Below are positions 1-8,417 of a stretch of DNA of 64,000 nucleotides, in pieces (the first letter of the stretch is position 1; the number at the start of each line of letters is the position of its first letter). The position numbers were made by a program, and so were the translations under genes. The DNA comes from JAJPKK01 sp963824905 (GTDB lineage: Bacteria > Pseudomonadota > Alphaproteobacteria > Rhizobiales > Xanthobacteraceae): contig CAWGRH010000028.1 of the NCBI GenBank assembly GCA_963824905.1, positions 124,001 through 188,000 on the forward strand, given 5' to 3'. The notes beneath the pieces are model-generated. The model worked only from the letters and a program-made list of their open reading frames with translations, was not told the DNA's origin and searched no databases.

Positions 1-127
1 CTTTTGCATCGACGCCATCCGCCTTCATCACTGCTTGGACGATGCCGTCGGACAACAATTCCGCGAGCGTCGGTTCATGCGGAGGCATCGCGCGGCGAGT
101 GATCGCCGCGAGCACGATGTCAAACAT
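1..127 (-). CDS. Small hypothetical protein, 3' end beyond the window edge
   Basis: The minus-strand frame opens with ATG at 127 and stays open to the window edge, giving 42 residues that begin MFDIVLAAITRR and continue PTLAELLSDGIVQAVMKADG. A good Shine-Dalgarno sequence (AGGAG, 8 nt before the ATG) supports the start. The segment resembles short hypothetical proteins of Bradyrhizobium with a 'PTLAELLxDxxVQAVMxADxVD' pattern, which I know only as uncharacterised. It may lie downstream of the sigma/anti-sigma pair in the same direction. Function unknown; only the N-terminus is visible. Confidence 0.6.
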   Translation of the reverse strand, partial: MFDIVLAAITRRAMPPHEPTLAELLSDGIVQAVMKADGVDAK

Positions 128-179
128 GGTCGGTTCTCCTGGGTACAAAATCGGCCGCGGCAGAGCCGTCAACGAATGA

Positions 180-875
180 TCATTCGCGCGCACGCGGGCC
201 TTTGTTACGGCGGACCATTCCTCTTTCGGTATCGAGGACCCAATGACCGACAACCCGGTTCGAAACGACGATCACGCCTACGGCCAAGCCGTGGAGCGCG
301 AGGTGAGAGGCACCGGCCTCGTGCGGATGAACAACGTTGGTGATTGTCGCTGCCGCGCCTGCGGAGGCGAGGCCGCACAGCATCGACGTGAAATCAGGCC
401 ACAATGAATAGCCGCGCCGCAGGAGCCCGATGAGTGGCATCGAGATGAGCATCGCGGTTCCCAGAATGGAAAAAAAGCACGCGTCCGCGCCTGCCTGCGC
501 TCCGCCATCGATGTCGGTGACGCCTGGCTGTTTCAGGCAGCCGATCGCGCTCGTGACGACCCAAAACGCGGCCGCCGGCGCGGGCAGCAAGGCCCATAGC
601 CTCGGCCGGTCGGGCCGGCTGAGCATAAACGCCGCCGCGGCTCCGAGCAGCGCGGTGAGCATCGAACTGACCGCACCGAGGCAGATGTCTGGCGCAGCCC
701 CCAATCGTTGCGTGATGGTCGTCGGGTCGCGACTGAGTGCCAGCGGCACCGCGATCGCTACAAGGCAGCCGAACCACAGCAGGACCTGCTGTCCAGGTGA
801 TATCAGGCCGCGAACCGGCTCGAGATCGCGTGCCAGCCTGCGAATGAGTCGGTCCTGCGAAGTCGAAGGAACCAT
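180..875 (-). CDS. NrsF-type (DUF1109) membrane anti-sigma factor
   Basis: A 231-residue protein with about six hydrophobic segments (for example VLLWFGCLVAIAVPLAL and AAAFWVVTSAIGCL). The layout matches the DUF1109/NrsF family of inner-membrane anti-sigma factors, which hold a partner ECF sigma factor inactive at the membrane. The start at 875 (MVPSTSQDRLIRRLARDLEPV) has AGGAG 10 nt upstream and begins 5 nt after the sigma-factor stop. The same frame continues open upstream, but that part overlaps the sigma gene and does not look like protein. The charged N-terminus 'LIRRLARDLEPVR' is typical of the family. Pairing with the upstream sigma gene is the strongest evidence. The signal sensed is unknown. 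Confidence 0.8.
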   Translation of the reverse strand: MVPSTSQDRLIRRLARDLEPVRGLISPGQQVLLWFGCLVAIAVPLALSRDPTTITQRLGAAPDICLGAVSSMLTALLGAAAAFMLSRPDRPRLWALLPAPAAAFWVVTSAIGCLKQPGVTDIDGGAQAGADACFFSILGTAMLISMPLIGLLRRGYSLWPDFTSMLCGLASAGAAATITNVVHPHEAGASHLALHGLAVGVIVVSNRVVGHWVLDTERGMVRRNKGPRARE

Positions 876-880
876 GACTT

Positions 881-1459
881 TTACTCCTGTCCGTGAAATT
901 GAGCTCGAAGCGTCCTGATGGCGCGATGCCAGCTCACCCTGAGCGATCCGGTGGAGCGTCCCGCAGCGACGGCGGCACTCGCCAACGATTGGCTCTGGAA
1001 GACGAGCAGGTCTATGGCCTCGCGTTGTCGAACCGGAAGGCTGCGTACGGCAGCGCTGAGCCAAGCGGTGTCGCGGAGCTCGAACGCAACCGCATGGGAG
1101 GCGCATCCGGTATCGCAATGGCTTTCGTATGCGTTCGGTGCGTGGACTTCCCTGATGCGCTGCCTCCTGCGCAGTGCGTCGATGGCACGCCTCTGCGCAA
1201 TCATTTTTAGCCAGGCGGTGATGGAACGGCCGGGGTCGTAGGTGTGACGTGCGCGGTGAATCGAAAGCAGCGTCTCCTGAACGACATCATCGACGCTCTC
1301 CGACCCAACGCCCTGACCGCGCGCCACGCGCTTGATCAAAGGAATGCAAGCGCGCAGCAGGTTATCGTAGGCGGCACGGTCCCCCGTCTGTGCGCTCGCC
1401 ATCCAGACGGCCCACTCGCTGTCCGGGTCGCCCTTCTCCTCCGATCCGGCGCCGCTCAT
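881..1459 (-). CDS. ECF RNA polymerase sigma factor
   Basis: A 192-residue sigma-70 family protein of ECF size. Region 2 is visible as DNLLRACIPLIKRVARG, then DDVVQETLLSIHRARHTYDP with ITAWLKMIAQRRAIDALRRR. Region 4 is visible as LPVRQREAIDLL followed by a helix-turn-helix-like stretch (SLASAAVAAGRSTGSLRVSWHRAIRTLR). I chose ATG 1459 (MSGAGSEEKG), preceded by GGAG at 8 nt; the frame is open further upstream to 1618 without recognisable sequence. The directly following NrsF-type gene makes this an ECF/anti-sigma operon, a pair used for envelope or oxidative-stress responses in alphaproteobacteria. Confidence 0.85.
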   Translation of the reverse strand: MSGAGSEEKGDPDSEWAVWMASAQTGDRAAYDNLLRACIPLIKRVARGQGVGSESVDDVVQETLLSIHRARHTYDPGRSITAWLKMIAQRRAIDALRRRQRIREVHAPNAYESHCDTGCASHAVAFELRDTAWLSAAVRSLPVRQREAIDLLVFQSQSLASAAVAAGRSTGSLRVSWHRAIRTLRAQFHGQE

Positions 1460-1999
1460 CACCGTCGCTCCGTCGGAGCGCACGACCCGCTGCTGTCGGC
1501 GCACCGCTGGCGCGGACCGGGTCGCTTTGTCTGGACGGCTGCCCCGCTTGATATCCTCATGGAGATCCCACCACCCGCTCTCGATCAAACGGACCGCGCC
1601 CGCGACTTCACTGCCCAAGGACCTGCATGAAGCCGAGCGACGCGGCGTATCTCACTGTTTCGGGTGCACCCGGGAATTGTTACGTCGTTCAACTTTTTTT
1701 GAGGTGGCGGTCGGGAGGGTCGAGACGCACCGCAAATCTCCGATTCTCGATTTTCGCATGCGTCCTATGCGCAAGAGCTGCTCGGTCTCGGTCGCAAGAA
1801 AGTTGCGAGAAGACGGCCACGCCGCAACCTGCTGCCGTCCATCGAGACTGCTGTTGCCGAGTTCGAGGCTATTGAGTGCCGAAGTCAGGCAAGCCTCGCT
1901 TCGGCGCGTCGCCTCGGAACGAGGTGGTGACCGTTCAAGCCGGTCTGTTGGGTTGATGACGTCTTCGATTCGTCAGGCGTTCTCCGTTATGATGCATCC
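1460..1999. other. Intergenic region between sigma operon and serine hydrolase
   Basis: This 540-base stretch separates two divergent genes and should hold the promoters of both. Short open frames run through it on both strands, but none shows a recognisable domain or a convincing ribosome binding site. A T-rich patch (CTTTTTTTG-like) lies near 1690-1700. I looked for an ECF-type GGAA...CGT promoter upstream of 1459 and found none I would defend. Confidence 0.4.
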
Positions 2000-3556
2000 G
2001 TGACCCAACGCATCCGCTTGAATTGCTCGCTCCCTGTCTTCGCGGCCGTCGCGCTTTTATGCACGAACCCAGCGGCCGCGCCGGCTCAGGTGACCGATCC
2101 CTCTCCCAACACGGAAGGCCGCATCCGGGCGCTCGTTCCCGATCTCGAGGCTTACGCAAGCAGCGCCATGCACGTGTTCGGCGTGCCGGGGCTCGCGATC
2201 GGCATCGTCGCCGGCGATCGACTCGTCTACGCCAAAGGCTTCGGCGTGCGCAGCAAGGCCGGTGGCGCGCCGGTCGATGCGCGCACGGTGTTCCAGATCG
2301 GCTCGACCACCAAGGCGTTTCTCGCGGCGACCCAGGGCATCATGGTCGACCGCGGCAAGTTTCACTGGGACGACCGCGTGGTCGATCTCTATCCTGAGTT
2401 CCAGCTCAGGGACCCTTGGGTCACGCGCGAGTTCCGGGTGTTCGATCTGCTCGCGCAGCGCTCCGGGTTGCCGCCTTACGTGAACGACACACTCGGCTTC
2501 ATCGGCCTCGATGAAACGGCGATGGTCCGCTCGTTGCGCTATGTCGAGCCGGTGTCGAGCTTCCGCACCACGTTCGCCTACACCAACATCACCCATGTGT
2601 TGGCCGGTTTGATCGTTGCGAAAGCGGCGGGCGCTCCGGACTGGAACACGGTGCTTCGCCAGGAGCTGCTCGATCCGCTGGGAATGAAGGACTCCTCCTA
2701 CACGGCAGCTGCGATCGCCGCGGCGCCAAATCATGCCGAGGGCTATCGTTGGGCGCCCACCGGCATGACCGAAGTGCCCTTCACGCAGGTCTTTCCCTAC
2801 GACTTCGGCGGCGCCGGCAACCTCAACTCCAGTATCGAGGATTTGGCGCACTGGGTTCGCCTGCAGCTCGGCAATGGCAGCTTCGAGGGGAAGCGCATCG
2901 TCTCCCCCGAGAGCATGGCCGCGGCGCGCACGCCGAAGGTGGCGGTGAGCGACAAGTCGTTCTATGCGCTGGGCTGGGTCATCCAGCAGACGCCCAATGG
3001 CAACGTCGTCTGGCACAATGGCGGGACCACCGGGTTCGGCTCCTATGTCGGATTGCTGCTCGACAAGGGCGTCGGCGTCATCGTGCTCGCCAATGCCGTC
3101 GGTTTCCCCGACGCGATTGGGGGCTGGGCCATGGATCGCATCCTCGGCAATCCCGACGTCGACCACGCGGCGAACCTGCTCAAGGCGGCGACGGCGAAAT
3201 ACGACGCGGCGGCGAAGATGTTCGCCAAGCCCGAGCACCCGCGGCCGTTCCCGTTGCTGGCGCCGCTCGCCGGCCGCTTCGCCAATCCGGCGATCGGCAA
3301 GGCTTCGGTCACGGTCGAAGCTGGCGCCTTGGTGCTCGAGTTCACCGCGACCGGCGCCAAGCTCAAGCTCGAGCCGTGGGACGGCGACGTCTTCACCGCG
3401 AGACTGATGCCGCTCGGCCGCTTCGACACGATCGCCGAGGATCTCGGCCCGCTGCCGATGGGCTTCGTGCAGTTCCAGATCGACAAGGAGGCGAAGCTCA
3501 GCGTGCTTCGCCTCTCCCTCGATGACGGACAGGCCTACGAATTCGTCCGCGAGTAG
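2000..3556 (+). CDS. Serine beta-lactamase-like hydrolase (class C/PBP4-like fold), exported
   Basis: A 518-residue protein with an N-terminal signal peptide (hydrophobic LPVFAAVALLCTNPAAA, cleavage near AQV). It carries the three active-site motifs of the beta-lactamase/DD-peptidase superfamily: SxxK at S102-TTK105, the Tyr motif YTN at 194-196, and HNGGTTG from 339, which replaces the usual KTG triad. The C-terminal 120 residues form an extra beta-rich domain seen in many such proteins. The start is GTG 2000; an ATG at 1992 is out of frame. These enzymes can be esterases, D-aminopeptidases or beta-lactamases, so the substrate cannot be told from sequence. The gene stands alone, followed by a palindromic repeat. 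Confidence 0.85.
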   Translation: MTQRIRLNCSLPVFAAVALLCTNPAAAPAQVTDPSPNTEGRIRALVPDLEAYASSAMHVFGVPGLAIGIVAGDRLVYAKGFGVRSKAGGAPVDARTVFQIGSTTKAFLAATQGIMVDRGKFHWDDRVVDLYPEFQLRDPWVTREFRVFDLLAQRSGLPPYVNDTLGFIGLDETAMVRSLRYVEPVSSFRTTFAYTNITHVLAGLIVAKAAGAPDWNTVLRQELLDPLGMKDSSYTAAAIAAAPNHAEGYRWAPTGMTEVPFTQVFPYDFGGAGNLNSSIEDLAHWVRLQLGNGSFEGKRIVSPESMAAARTPKVAVSDKSFYALGWVIQQTPNGNVVWHNGGTTGFGSYVGLLLDKGVGVIVLANAVGFPDAIGGWAMDRILGNPDVDHAANLLKAATAKYDAAAKMFAKPEHPRPFPLLAPLAGRFANPAIGKASVTVEAGALVLEFTATGAKLKLEPWDGDVFTARLMPLGRFDTIAEDLGPLPMGFVQFQIDKEAKLSVLRLSLDDGQAYEFVRE

Positions 3557-3573
3557 CGGCGTAGCGGTGGAGC

Positions 3574-3648
3574 GTAGGTGCAATAAGCAAAGCGCATTGC
3601 ACCGTTCCAACTCCGCGGCGCAACGCGCTGCGCTTGTTTGCGCCCTAC
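3574..3648. repeat. Palindromic intergenic element
   Basis: Two imperfect inverted arms begin GTAGGTGCAATAAGC and end GCTTGTTTGCGCCCTAC, separated by about 20 bases, giving a long stem-loop directly after the hydrolase stop. The composition resembles dispersed palindromic elements found between genes in Bradyrhizobium and relatives. It may help terminate the upstream transcript. Confidence 0.5.
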
Positions 3649-3726
3649 CGCCCTCCCCGTTCGCCAAATCGCCGGCGCAGCCCTATATGATGGGCGTCCT
3701 CACCTCACCTCAAACTCCGTCATCTC

Positions 3727-4650
3727 ATGGCCGAAGACATCCCATTCAACCGCAAGCTCGACCTCGCGCCCGGCGTGGTGGAGGAGGTCGCGCCCGGCGT
3801 GCGGCGCATCCTCGTCGACAATCCGAGCCCATTCACTTTCAAGGGAACGCTCAGCTACATCGTCGGCCGCGGCAAGGTCGCGATCATCGACCCCGGCCCG
3901 CCGGACCAGAGGCACATCGAGACGCTGCTCGACGCGGTACGCGGCGAGACGGTGACTCACATCGTGATCACCCATACCCACCGCGACCATTCGCCGGCGG
4001 CGGCTGCGGTCAAAGTGGCGACGGGCGCACCGACCTATGGCGAGGGGCCGCACCGCGCGGCGCGGCCGCTGCATATCGGCGAGACCAAGCGGCTCGATGC
4101 CGGTGGCGATACCGATTTCGTGCCCGACCGGAAGATCGCGCATGGCGAGGTTATCGAGGGCGACGGCTGGGCGCTGGAGGCGATCGCGACACCGGGCCAC
4201 ACGGCGAACCACATGGCCTATGCGCTGCGCGGCACCGACGTTCTGTTCTCCGGCGATCACGTGATGGGCTGGTCGACCTCGATCGTGGCGCCGCCCGACG
4301 GCGCCATGAGCGACTACATGGCCTCCCTCGAGCGGCTCGCGGCGCGGCCGGAGACGACCTATCTCGCCGGCCATGGCGACGTGATCCGCGACGCGCCGGC
4401 CTTCGTCGCGCATTACATCCGCCACCGCCACGGCCGCGAAGCCTCGATCCTGCATCGCCTGGACAAGGGCGAGGCGGACATTCCGACCCTGGTGCGTGCG
4501 ATCTATATCGGGCTCGATCCGCGCCTCGCCGGCGCCGCCGGGCTCTCGACGCTCGCCCATCTCGAGGACCTCGTGGCGCGCGGCCTCGTTACGACCGACG
4601 GGCCGCCCTCGATCCTCGGACGCTATCGCCGCGCGACGCCGCCGCGCTGA
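3727..4650 (+). CDS. MBL-fold metallo-hydrolase (LACTB2/glyoxalase-II-like)
   Basis: A 307-residue cytoplasmic protein (no signal peptide) with the metallo-beta-lactamase metal motif HTHRDH at residues 83-88. Later ligand motifs are TPGHTANH, FSGDHVMGW and AGHGD. A C-terminal winged-helix-like segment (GLSTLAHLEDLVARGLV) matches the LACTB2-like branch, whose members are hydrolases or nucleases. Its 3' end overlaps the convergent DUF1499 gene by 28 bases. The substrate is not predictable from sequence. Confidence 0.85.
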   Translation: MAEDIPFNRKLDLAPGVVEEVAPGVRRILVDNPSPFTFKGTLSYIVGRGKVAIIDPGPPDQRHIETLLDAVRGETVTHIVITHTHRDHSPAAAAVKVATGAPTYGEGPHRAARPLHIGETKRLDAGGDTDFVPDRKIAHGEVIEGDGWALEAIATPGHTANHMAYALRGTDVLFSGDHVMGWSTSIVAPPDGAMSDYMASLERLAARPETTYLAGHGDVIRDAPAFVAHYIRHRHGREASILHRLDKGEADIPTLVRAIYIGLDPRLAGAAGLSTLAHLEDLVARGLVTTDGPPSILGRYRRATPPR

Positions 4651-5483
4651 GGCTGCTGCTGTTTCTTGGGATCGGGCTTCGCCGGCGCCGCCGGCTTCGC
4701 AGGACGCACGGGCATGCTGGCGAGATCGTCGATCTCGTCGAGCAGCGCCTCGACCCGCGCGGCATTGGCGCCGAAGTCGGTGTAGCCGTAGCGCGAGGCC
4801 GAACGCGCATCGATCCGGGTGCCGTCGCGGGCCGGCCGGATGCGCACCACGACGTCGTCGCGGAAGCCCATGATCGGCGAGCGCGCAATCGCCTCGATGT
4901 GACCGTCGCGGCCGGGCTGCGGCGTGCGGGCATCGACCACGCGCCATTTGCGCTTGGTGATGACCTTCATGGCGTCTTCATAGGCGACGGTCGGCGTCAC
5001 CTTGACGAGCAGCGGCTCGACGTCGGGATAGGCCTCCTTCTGCGCCGCTGCCGTCTCGATGGAATAGACGCTGGTGTTGGCCGGACGCAGCCGCGCCACC
5101 ACCTCGAATTTCGGCGGGTCGATCGGATCGGTGGTGATGTCCTTGATCGCCGGCAATGTGTAGGCGAGGTAACCGAGATAGACGGGATAACCGAGGAGCA
5201 GCAATCCGATCACGGTCGCGGTAACCGCCGCACCCGCCCCCGGCCCGCCATTGATCCACAGCACCACGAAAGCAGCGCCGGCAATGATAAGCGCCATCAA
5301 CGCAAGCGCCAGCGAAGAGCCGAAGGTGACCAGCATCGGGATGGTCTCGAGCCCGCCCCATTGCTCGATGCCGATCGCGAGCACCGCGACTACGACGGCG
5401 AATATGGCGAGCCGCCGCGCCCAGATCGCGAGTTGCGAGGGCGGCTCGTCGAACATCCGGCGGCGAGTCAGGGCCATCGACAT
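4623..5483 (-). CDS. DUF1499 membrane protein
   Basis: A 286-residue protein with three N-terminal transmembrane segments (roughly residues 20-95). A C-terminal DUF1499 domain follows, containing PPKFEVVARL, YPDVEPLLV and DDVVVRIRPARDGTRIDARS. The tail is rich in Ala, Pro, Lys and Gln. I take ATG 5483 (MSMALTRRRMF), preceded by a GGGGGTGA stretch; in-frame TTG 5498 and GTG 5492 are possible alternatives. Its 3' end overlaps the convergent MBL gene. The function of DUF1499 is unknown. Confidence 0.8.
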   Translation of the reverse strand: MSMALTRRRMFDEPPSQLAIWARRLAIFAVVVAVLAIGIEQWGGLETIPMLVTFGSSLALALMALIIAGAAFVVLWINGGPGAGAAVTATVIGLLLLGYPVYLGYLAYTLPAIKDITTDPIDPPKFEVVARLRPANTSVYSIETAAAQKEAYPDVEPLLVKVTPTVAYEDAMKVITKRKWRVVDARTPQPGRDGHIEAIARSPIMGFRDDVVVRIRPARDGTRIDARSASRYGYTDFGANAARVEALLDEIDDLASMPVRPAKPAAPAKPDPKKQQQPQRGGVARR

Positions 5484-5735
5484 GGTGGTCACCCCCAATT
5501 TCCGGTCACCCGTGCCAAACCGTTGTGAGCATCATAGCGGAAAAGCAACGACTTTTCACGCTGGATGCCCGACCCGGCCGGGCTTCTACCGCCCGGGCCC
5601 GCGCCGTAACCGGCGCAAGACGCTTGTGCCCCTCAATAAAGGCCCTCTTGGGACGAGGCAACGCCTTCGAACCCATTGATTTTGACGACCGATCTCGTCC
5701 GGAACGTCGACAGCATTCTCGAAAGGCGGCGTCTC

Positions 5736-7374
5736 TCAGGCCGACATCGCGGTCGGCAGGGCATAGTCCTTGAAGCGCTCCCGCAGCGTGACCTTCTGGA
5801 TCTTGCCGGTCGCGGTATGCGGGATCTCCTCGACGAAGACGACGTCGTCAGGGAGCCACCACGTCGCGATCTTGCCCTGCATGTAGCCGAGGATGTCATC
5901 CTTGACGGCGGTCTCGCCGTCCTTGAGGACCACGACGAGCAGCGGCCGCTCGTCCCATTTGGGATGGCGCACGCCGATCACCGCGGCCTCTGCGACCTTG
6001 GGATGGCCGACCGCCAGATTTTCCAACTCGATGGAGGAGATCCATTCGCCGCCCGACTTGATCACGTCCTTGGAGCGGTCGGTGATCTGCATGTAGCCGT
6101 AGCGGTCCATGGTGGCGACGTCGCCGGTGTCGAAATAGCCGTTGTCGTCGAGGACGTCGTCGCCTTCGCCCCTGTAGTAGGCGCGCGCCACCGAGGCCCC
6201 TCGGACCTTGAGGCGGCCGAAGGATTTGCCATCCCAGGGCACCGCCTTCCCGGCGTCGTCCTCGATGGTCATCTCGACCAGGAATGGCGGGTGCCCCTGC
6301 TTTTGCTGGATGTCGAGCTTCGCCTCCCCGGTCAGGCCGGCATATTCAGGCTTGAGCGAGCAGGTGCTGCCGAGCGGGCTCATCTCGGTCATGCCCCAGG
6401 CATGGATCACCGGAACGCCATAGACGTCCTGGAATTTCTGCGTCATCGCCCGCGGACAGGCGGAGCCCCCGACGACGATCCGCTTCAAGTGCGGGAGCGT
6501 GCTGCCGGTCGCCTCGAGATGGGCGAGCAAGCCCATCCAAACCGTCGGGACGGCGGCGGTGCAGGTGACCTTGAACGTGTCGAGCAGCTCGTAGAGCGAG
6601 GCGCCGTCGAGCTTCATGCCCGGCATGACGACGCTCGCGCCCGCCATCGGCGCGGAGAAGGCGAGCGACCAGCCATTGGCATGAAACAGCGGCACCACCG
6701 CGAGCGCGATATCCGCCAGAGGACAGGCCGATCACGTCGCGCTGATTGGAGCCGAGTGCGTGAAGGACGTTGGAGCGATGGGAATAGACTACGCCCTTGG
6801 GGTGGCCGGTCGTTCCCGACGTGTAGCACATGCCTGCGGCGGTGTTCTCGTCGAATGTCTTCCAGGCGAAGTCGCCGTCTGCGGCGGCGATCCAGTCCTC
6901 GTAGGCGACCGCGTTGCGAAGGCTCGTCTGCGGCATGTGGGCCGCATCGGTGAGCACGATGTAGCGCTCGATGCTCGGCAGCCGGTCGGCGAGCTTTTCG
7001 AGCAGCGGCACGAAGGTGAGGTCGGTGAACAGCAGCCGGTCCTCGGCGTGATTGATGATCCAGACGATCTGGTCCGGGAATAGCCGCGGATTGACGGTGT
7101 GGTAGACGGCGCCGATGCCGAGGATGCCGTACCAGGTCTCGAGATGGCGCCAGGTGTTCCAGGCCAGCGTCGCGACACGGTCGCCGAGGCGAATGCCGTC
7201 GCGCTCGAGGCGCTGCGCCGCTCTCAGGGCACGGGCGCGGATCTCGGCGTAGTTGGTGGTGTGGAGCGGGCCCTCGATCGAGCGCGAAATCACCCGCCGT
7301 TCGCCGTGGTAGCGGCCCGCATGATCGATCACGCGGTGGCACAGCAGCGGCCAATCCTGCATCAACCCGAGCAT
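5736..7374 (-). pseudogene. Long-chain-type acyl-CoA synthetase (AMP-binding), single-base frameshift
   Basis: Two minus-strand frames together form one AMP-dependent acyl-CoA synthetase of about 545 residues, the normal family length. The N-terminal part (7374 to about 6717) carries the ATP-binding loop YTSGTTGHPKG at 184-194. The C-terminal part carries GMTEMSPLGS, FDTGDVATMDRYGYM, DRSKDVIKSGGEW and the catalytic-lysine region TATGKIQK. The join is near 6716: removing one C there restores LSSADIALAVVPLFHANGW, the expected family sequence. The ATG at 7374 follows AGGGGAAGA. The product would activate a fatty or aromatic acid with CoA. Because both halves are intact, a sequencing error is likely; otherwise it is a recent pseudogene. 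Confidence 0.85.
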
Positions 7375-7659
7375 TTCTTCCCCTCGACGGCCGGTCCAGG
7401 CCGGCTTGCCGTCTTAGCCCAGCCAGCTTAGCAACGCCGCGGGAGGGCGCAAACCGAGTGCAACGCCGCGGCTGCGACGTTTTCGCTCCGGGCGGCGACG
7501 CCGCCCAGTCGGCGTTCCCGCCGTTGGAACGACCGGAGCCTGCCGATCACCGATCGTCGCGGGCTACGCGCGCATGGGCCGAAGGTGTTTTTGATTTGTC
7601 TGCCGCAAAGCCTTGTGCGATGAGGCGGCCACCCTGCTTAACTTTGCTTGGAGCACATC

Positions 7660-8127
7660 ATGAAACGCGAATCGTTCGCCAAAGCGTCGGCCGTCTGCGG
7701 ACTGGTGCTTGCCGCGGTCATAGCGGGCCCCGCCCTTTCAGCCGACAAAATCCCGGACATCAAGGGTAAATGGGTCGGCAAGACGCACACCATCGTCGCC
7801 GGCATGGGGCTTCATTGGCCCTCGAACATGGGTTCGTTCGAGAAGCCGGGCATGTTCGAGAAGGACCTCGTCATCGAAGTCACCGGACAGCAGGACAATC
7901 GTTTCTGGGGCAACCAGATCTTCACCGGCAACGGCGAGAAGACCGAGGAGCCGATGATCGGCGAGCTCACCGGGGCGAACAACCGCACCGTCCTTCTCGT
8001 CGACACCGACGGCTACCTCGACGGCCAGCTCATCGGCAACGACACGATGTCGTTCTGCTACAAGCAGGCGGGCGGCAAGAGCGGCGCGAGCGTGGTGAGC
8101 TGCTCGCAGGTCAAACGCGCGCGCTGA
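7660..8127 (+). CDS. Secreted hypothetical protein
   Basis: A 155-residue protein with a clear signal peptide (SAVCGLVLAAVIAGPALSA, cleavage near ADK). The mature part, IPDIKGKWVGKTHTIVAGMG and onward, looks like a small beta-barrel with a repeated Trp/Gly pattern and two Cys near the C-terminus. ATG 7660 has GGAG 6 nt upstream; the frame also opens at TTG 7648. I recognise no named family. The 'IKGKWVGxTHTI' opening is shared by uncharacterised exported alphaproteobacterial proteins. It is monocistronic. Confidence 0.65.
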   Translation: MKRESFAKASAVCGLVLAAVIAGPALSADKIPDIKGKWVGKTHTIVAGMGLHWPSNMGSFEKPGMFEKDLVIEVTGQQDNRFWGNQIFTGNGEKTEEPMIGELTGANNRTVLLVDTDGYLDGQLIGNDTMSFCYKQAGGKSGASVVSCSQVKRAR

Positions 8128-8356
8128 GCGCGGCAGATCGCACTCAATTCCGATCGGCCGCGCCCGCGGCGAGGCCGGTCGATCGAAAACCCCGAGATGT
8201 TGTGCGCGGTCGCGGCGGGCCGTTCCCCGCGCTCGGGGAGCCGGGTTGGCCGAATTCGGGCAAGAAGCTGCCGTGTCACAATCTTGCGCCCGCAAGCCCG
8301 CTCGGCCCCCTCAGTGCCGCGCGCTGGTTGGGCTGCCATAAATCGCGAAACACCGC

Positions 8357-8400
8357 TTGACCTGACCCTTGCGGCCGCCTCCATAAGAGCGGCGGTCAGG
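8357..8400 (+). promoter_or_regulatory. MerR-type promoter/operator upstream of the MerR-ATPase gene
   Basis: A -35 element TTGACC (8357-8362) and a -10-like CATAAG (8382-8387) are separated by 19 bp, the over-long spacing typical of promoters twisted open by MerR-family activators. A perfect inverted repeat, CCTGACC (8361-8367) and GGTCAGG (8394-8400), brackets the spacer and -10. The downstream MerR-family gene starts at 8418, so autoregulation is the simplest reading. Confidence 0.5.
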
Positions 8401-8417
8401 TAGCGACGAGGTGATTC

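Noticed and set aside
2057..3667. 536-codon minus-strand frame opposite the beta-lactamase-like gene
   Set aside because: Shadow frame; the plus strand has a signal peptide and all three active-site motifs.
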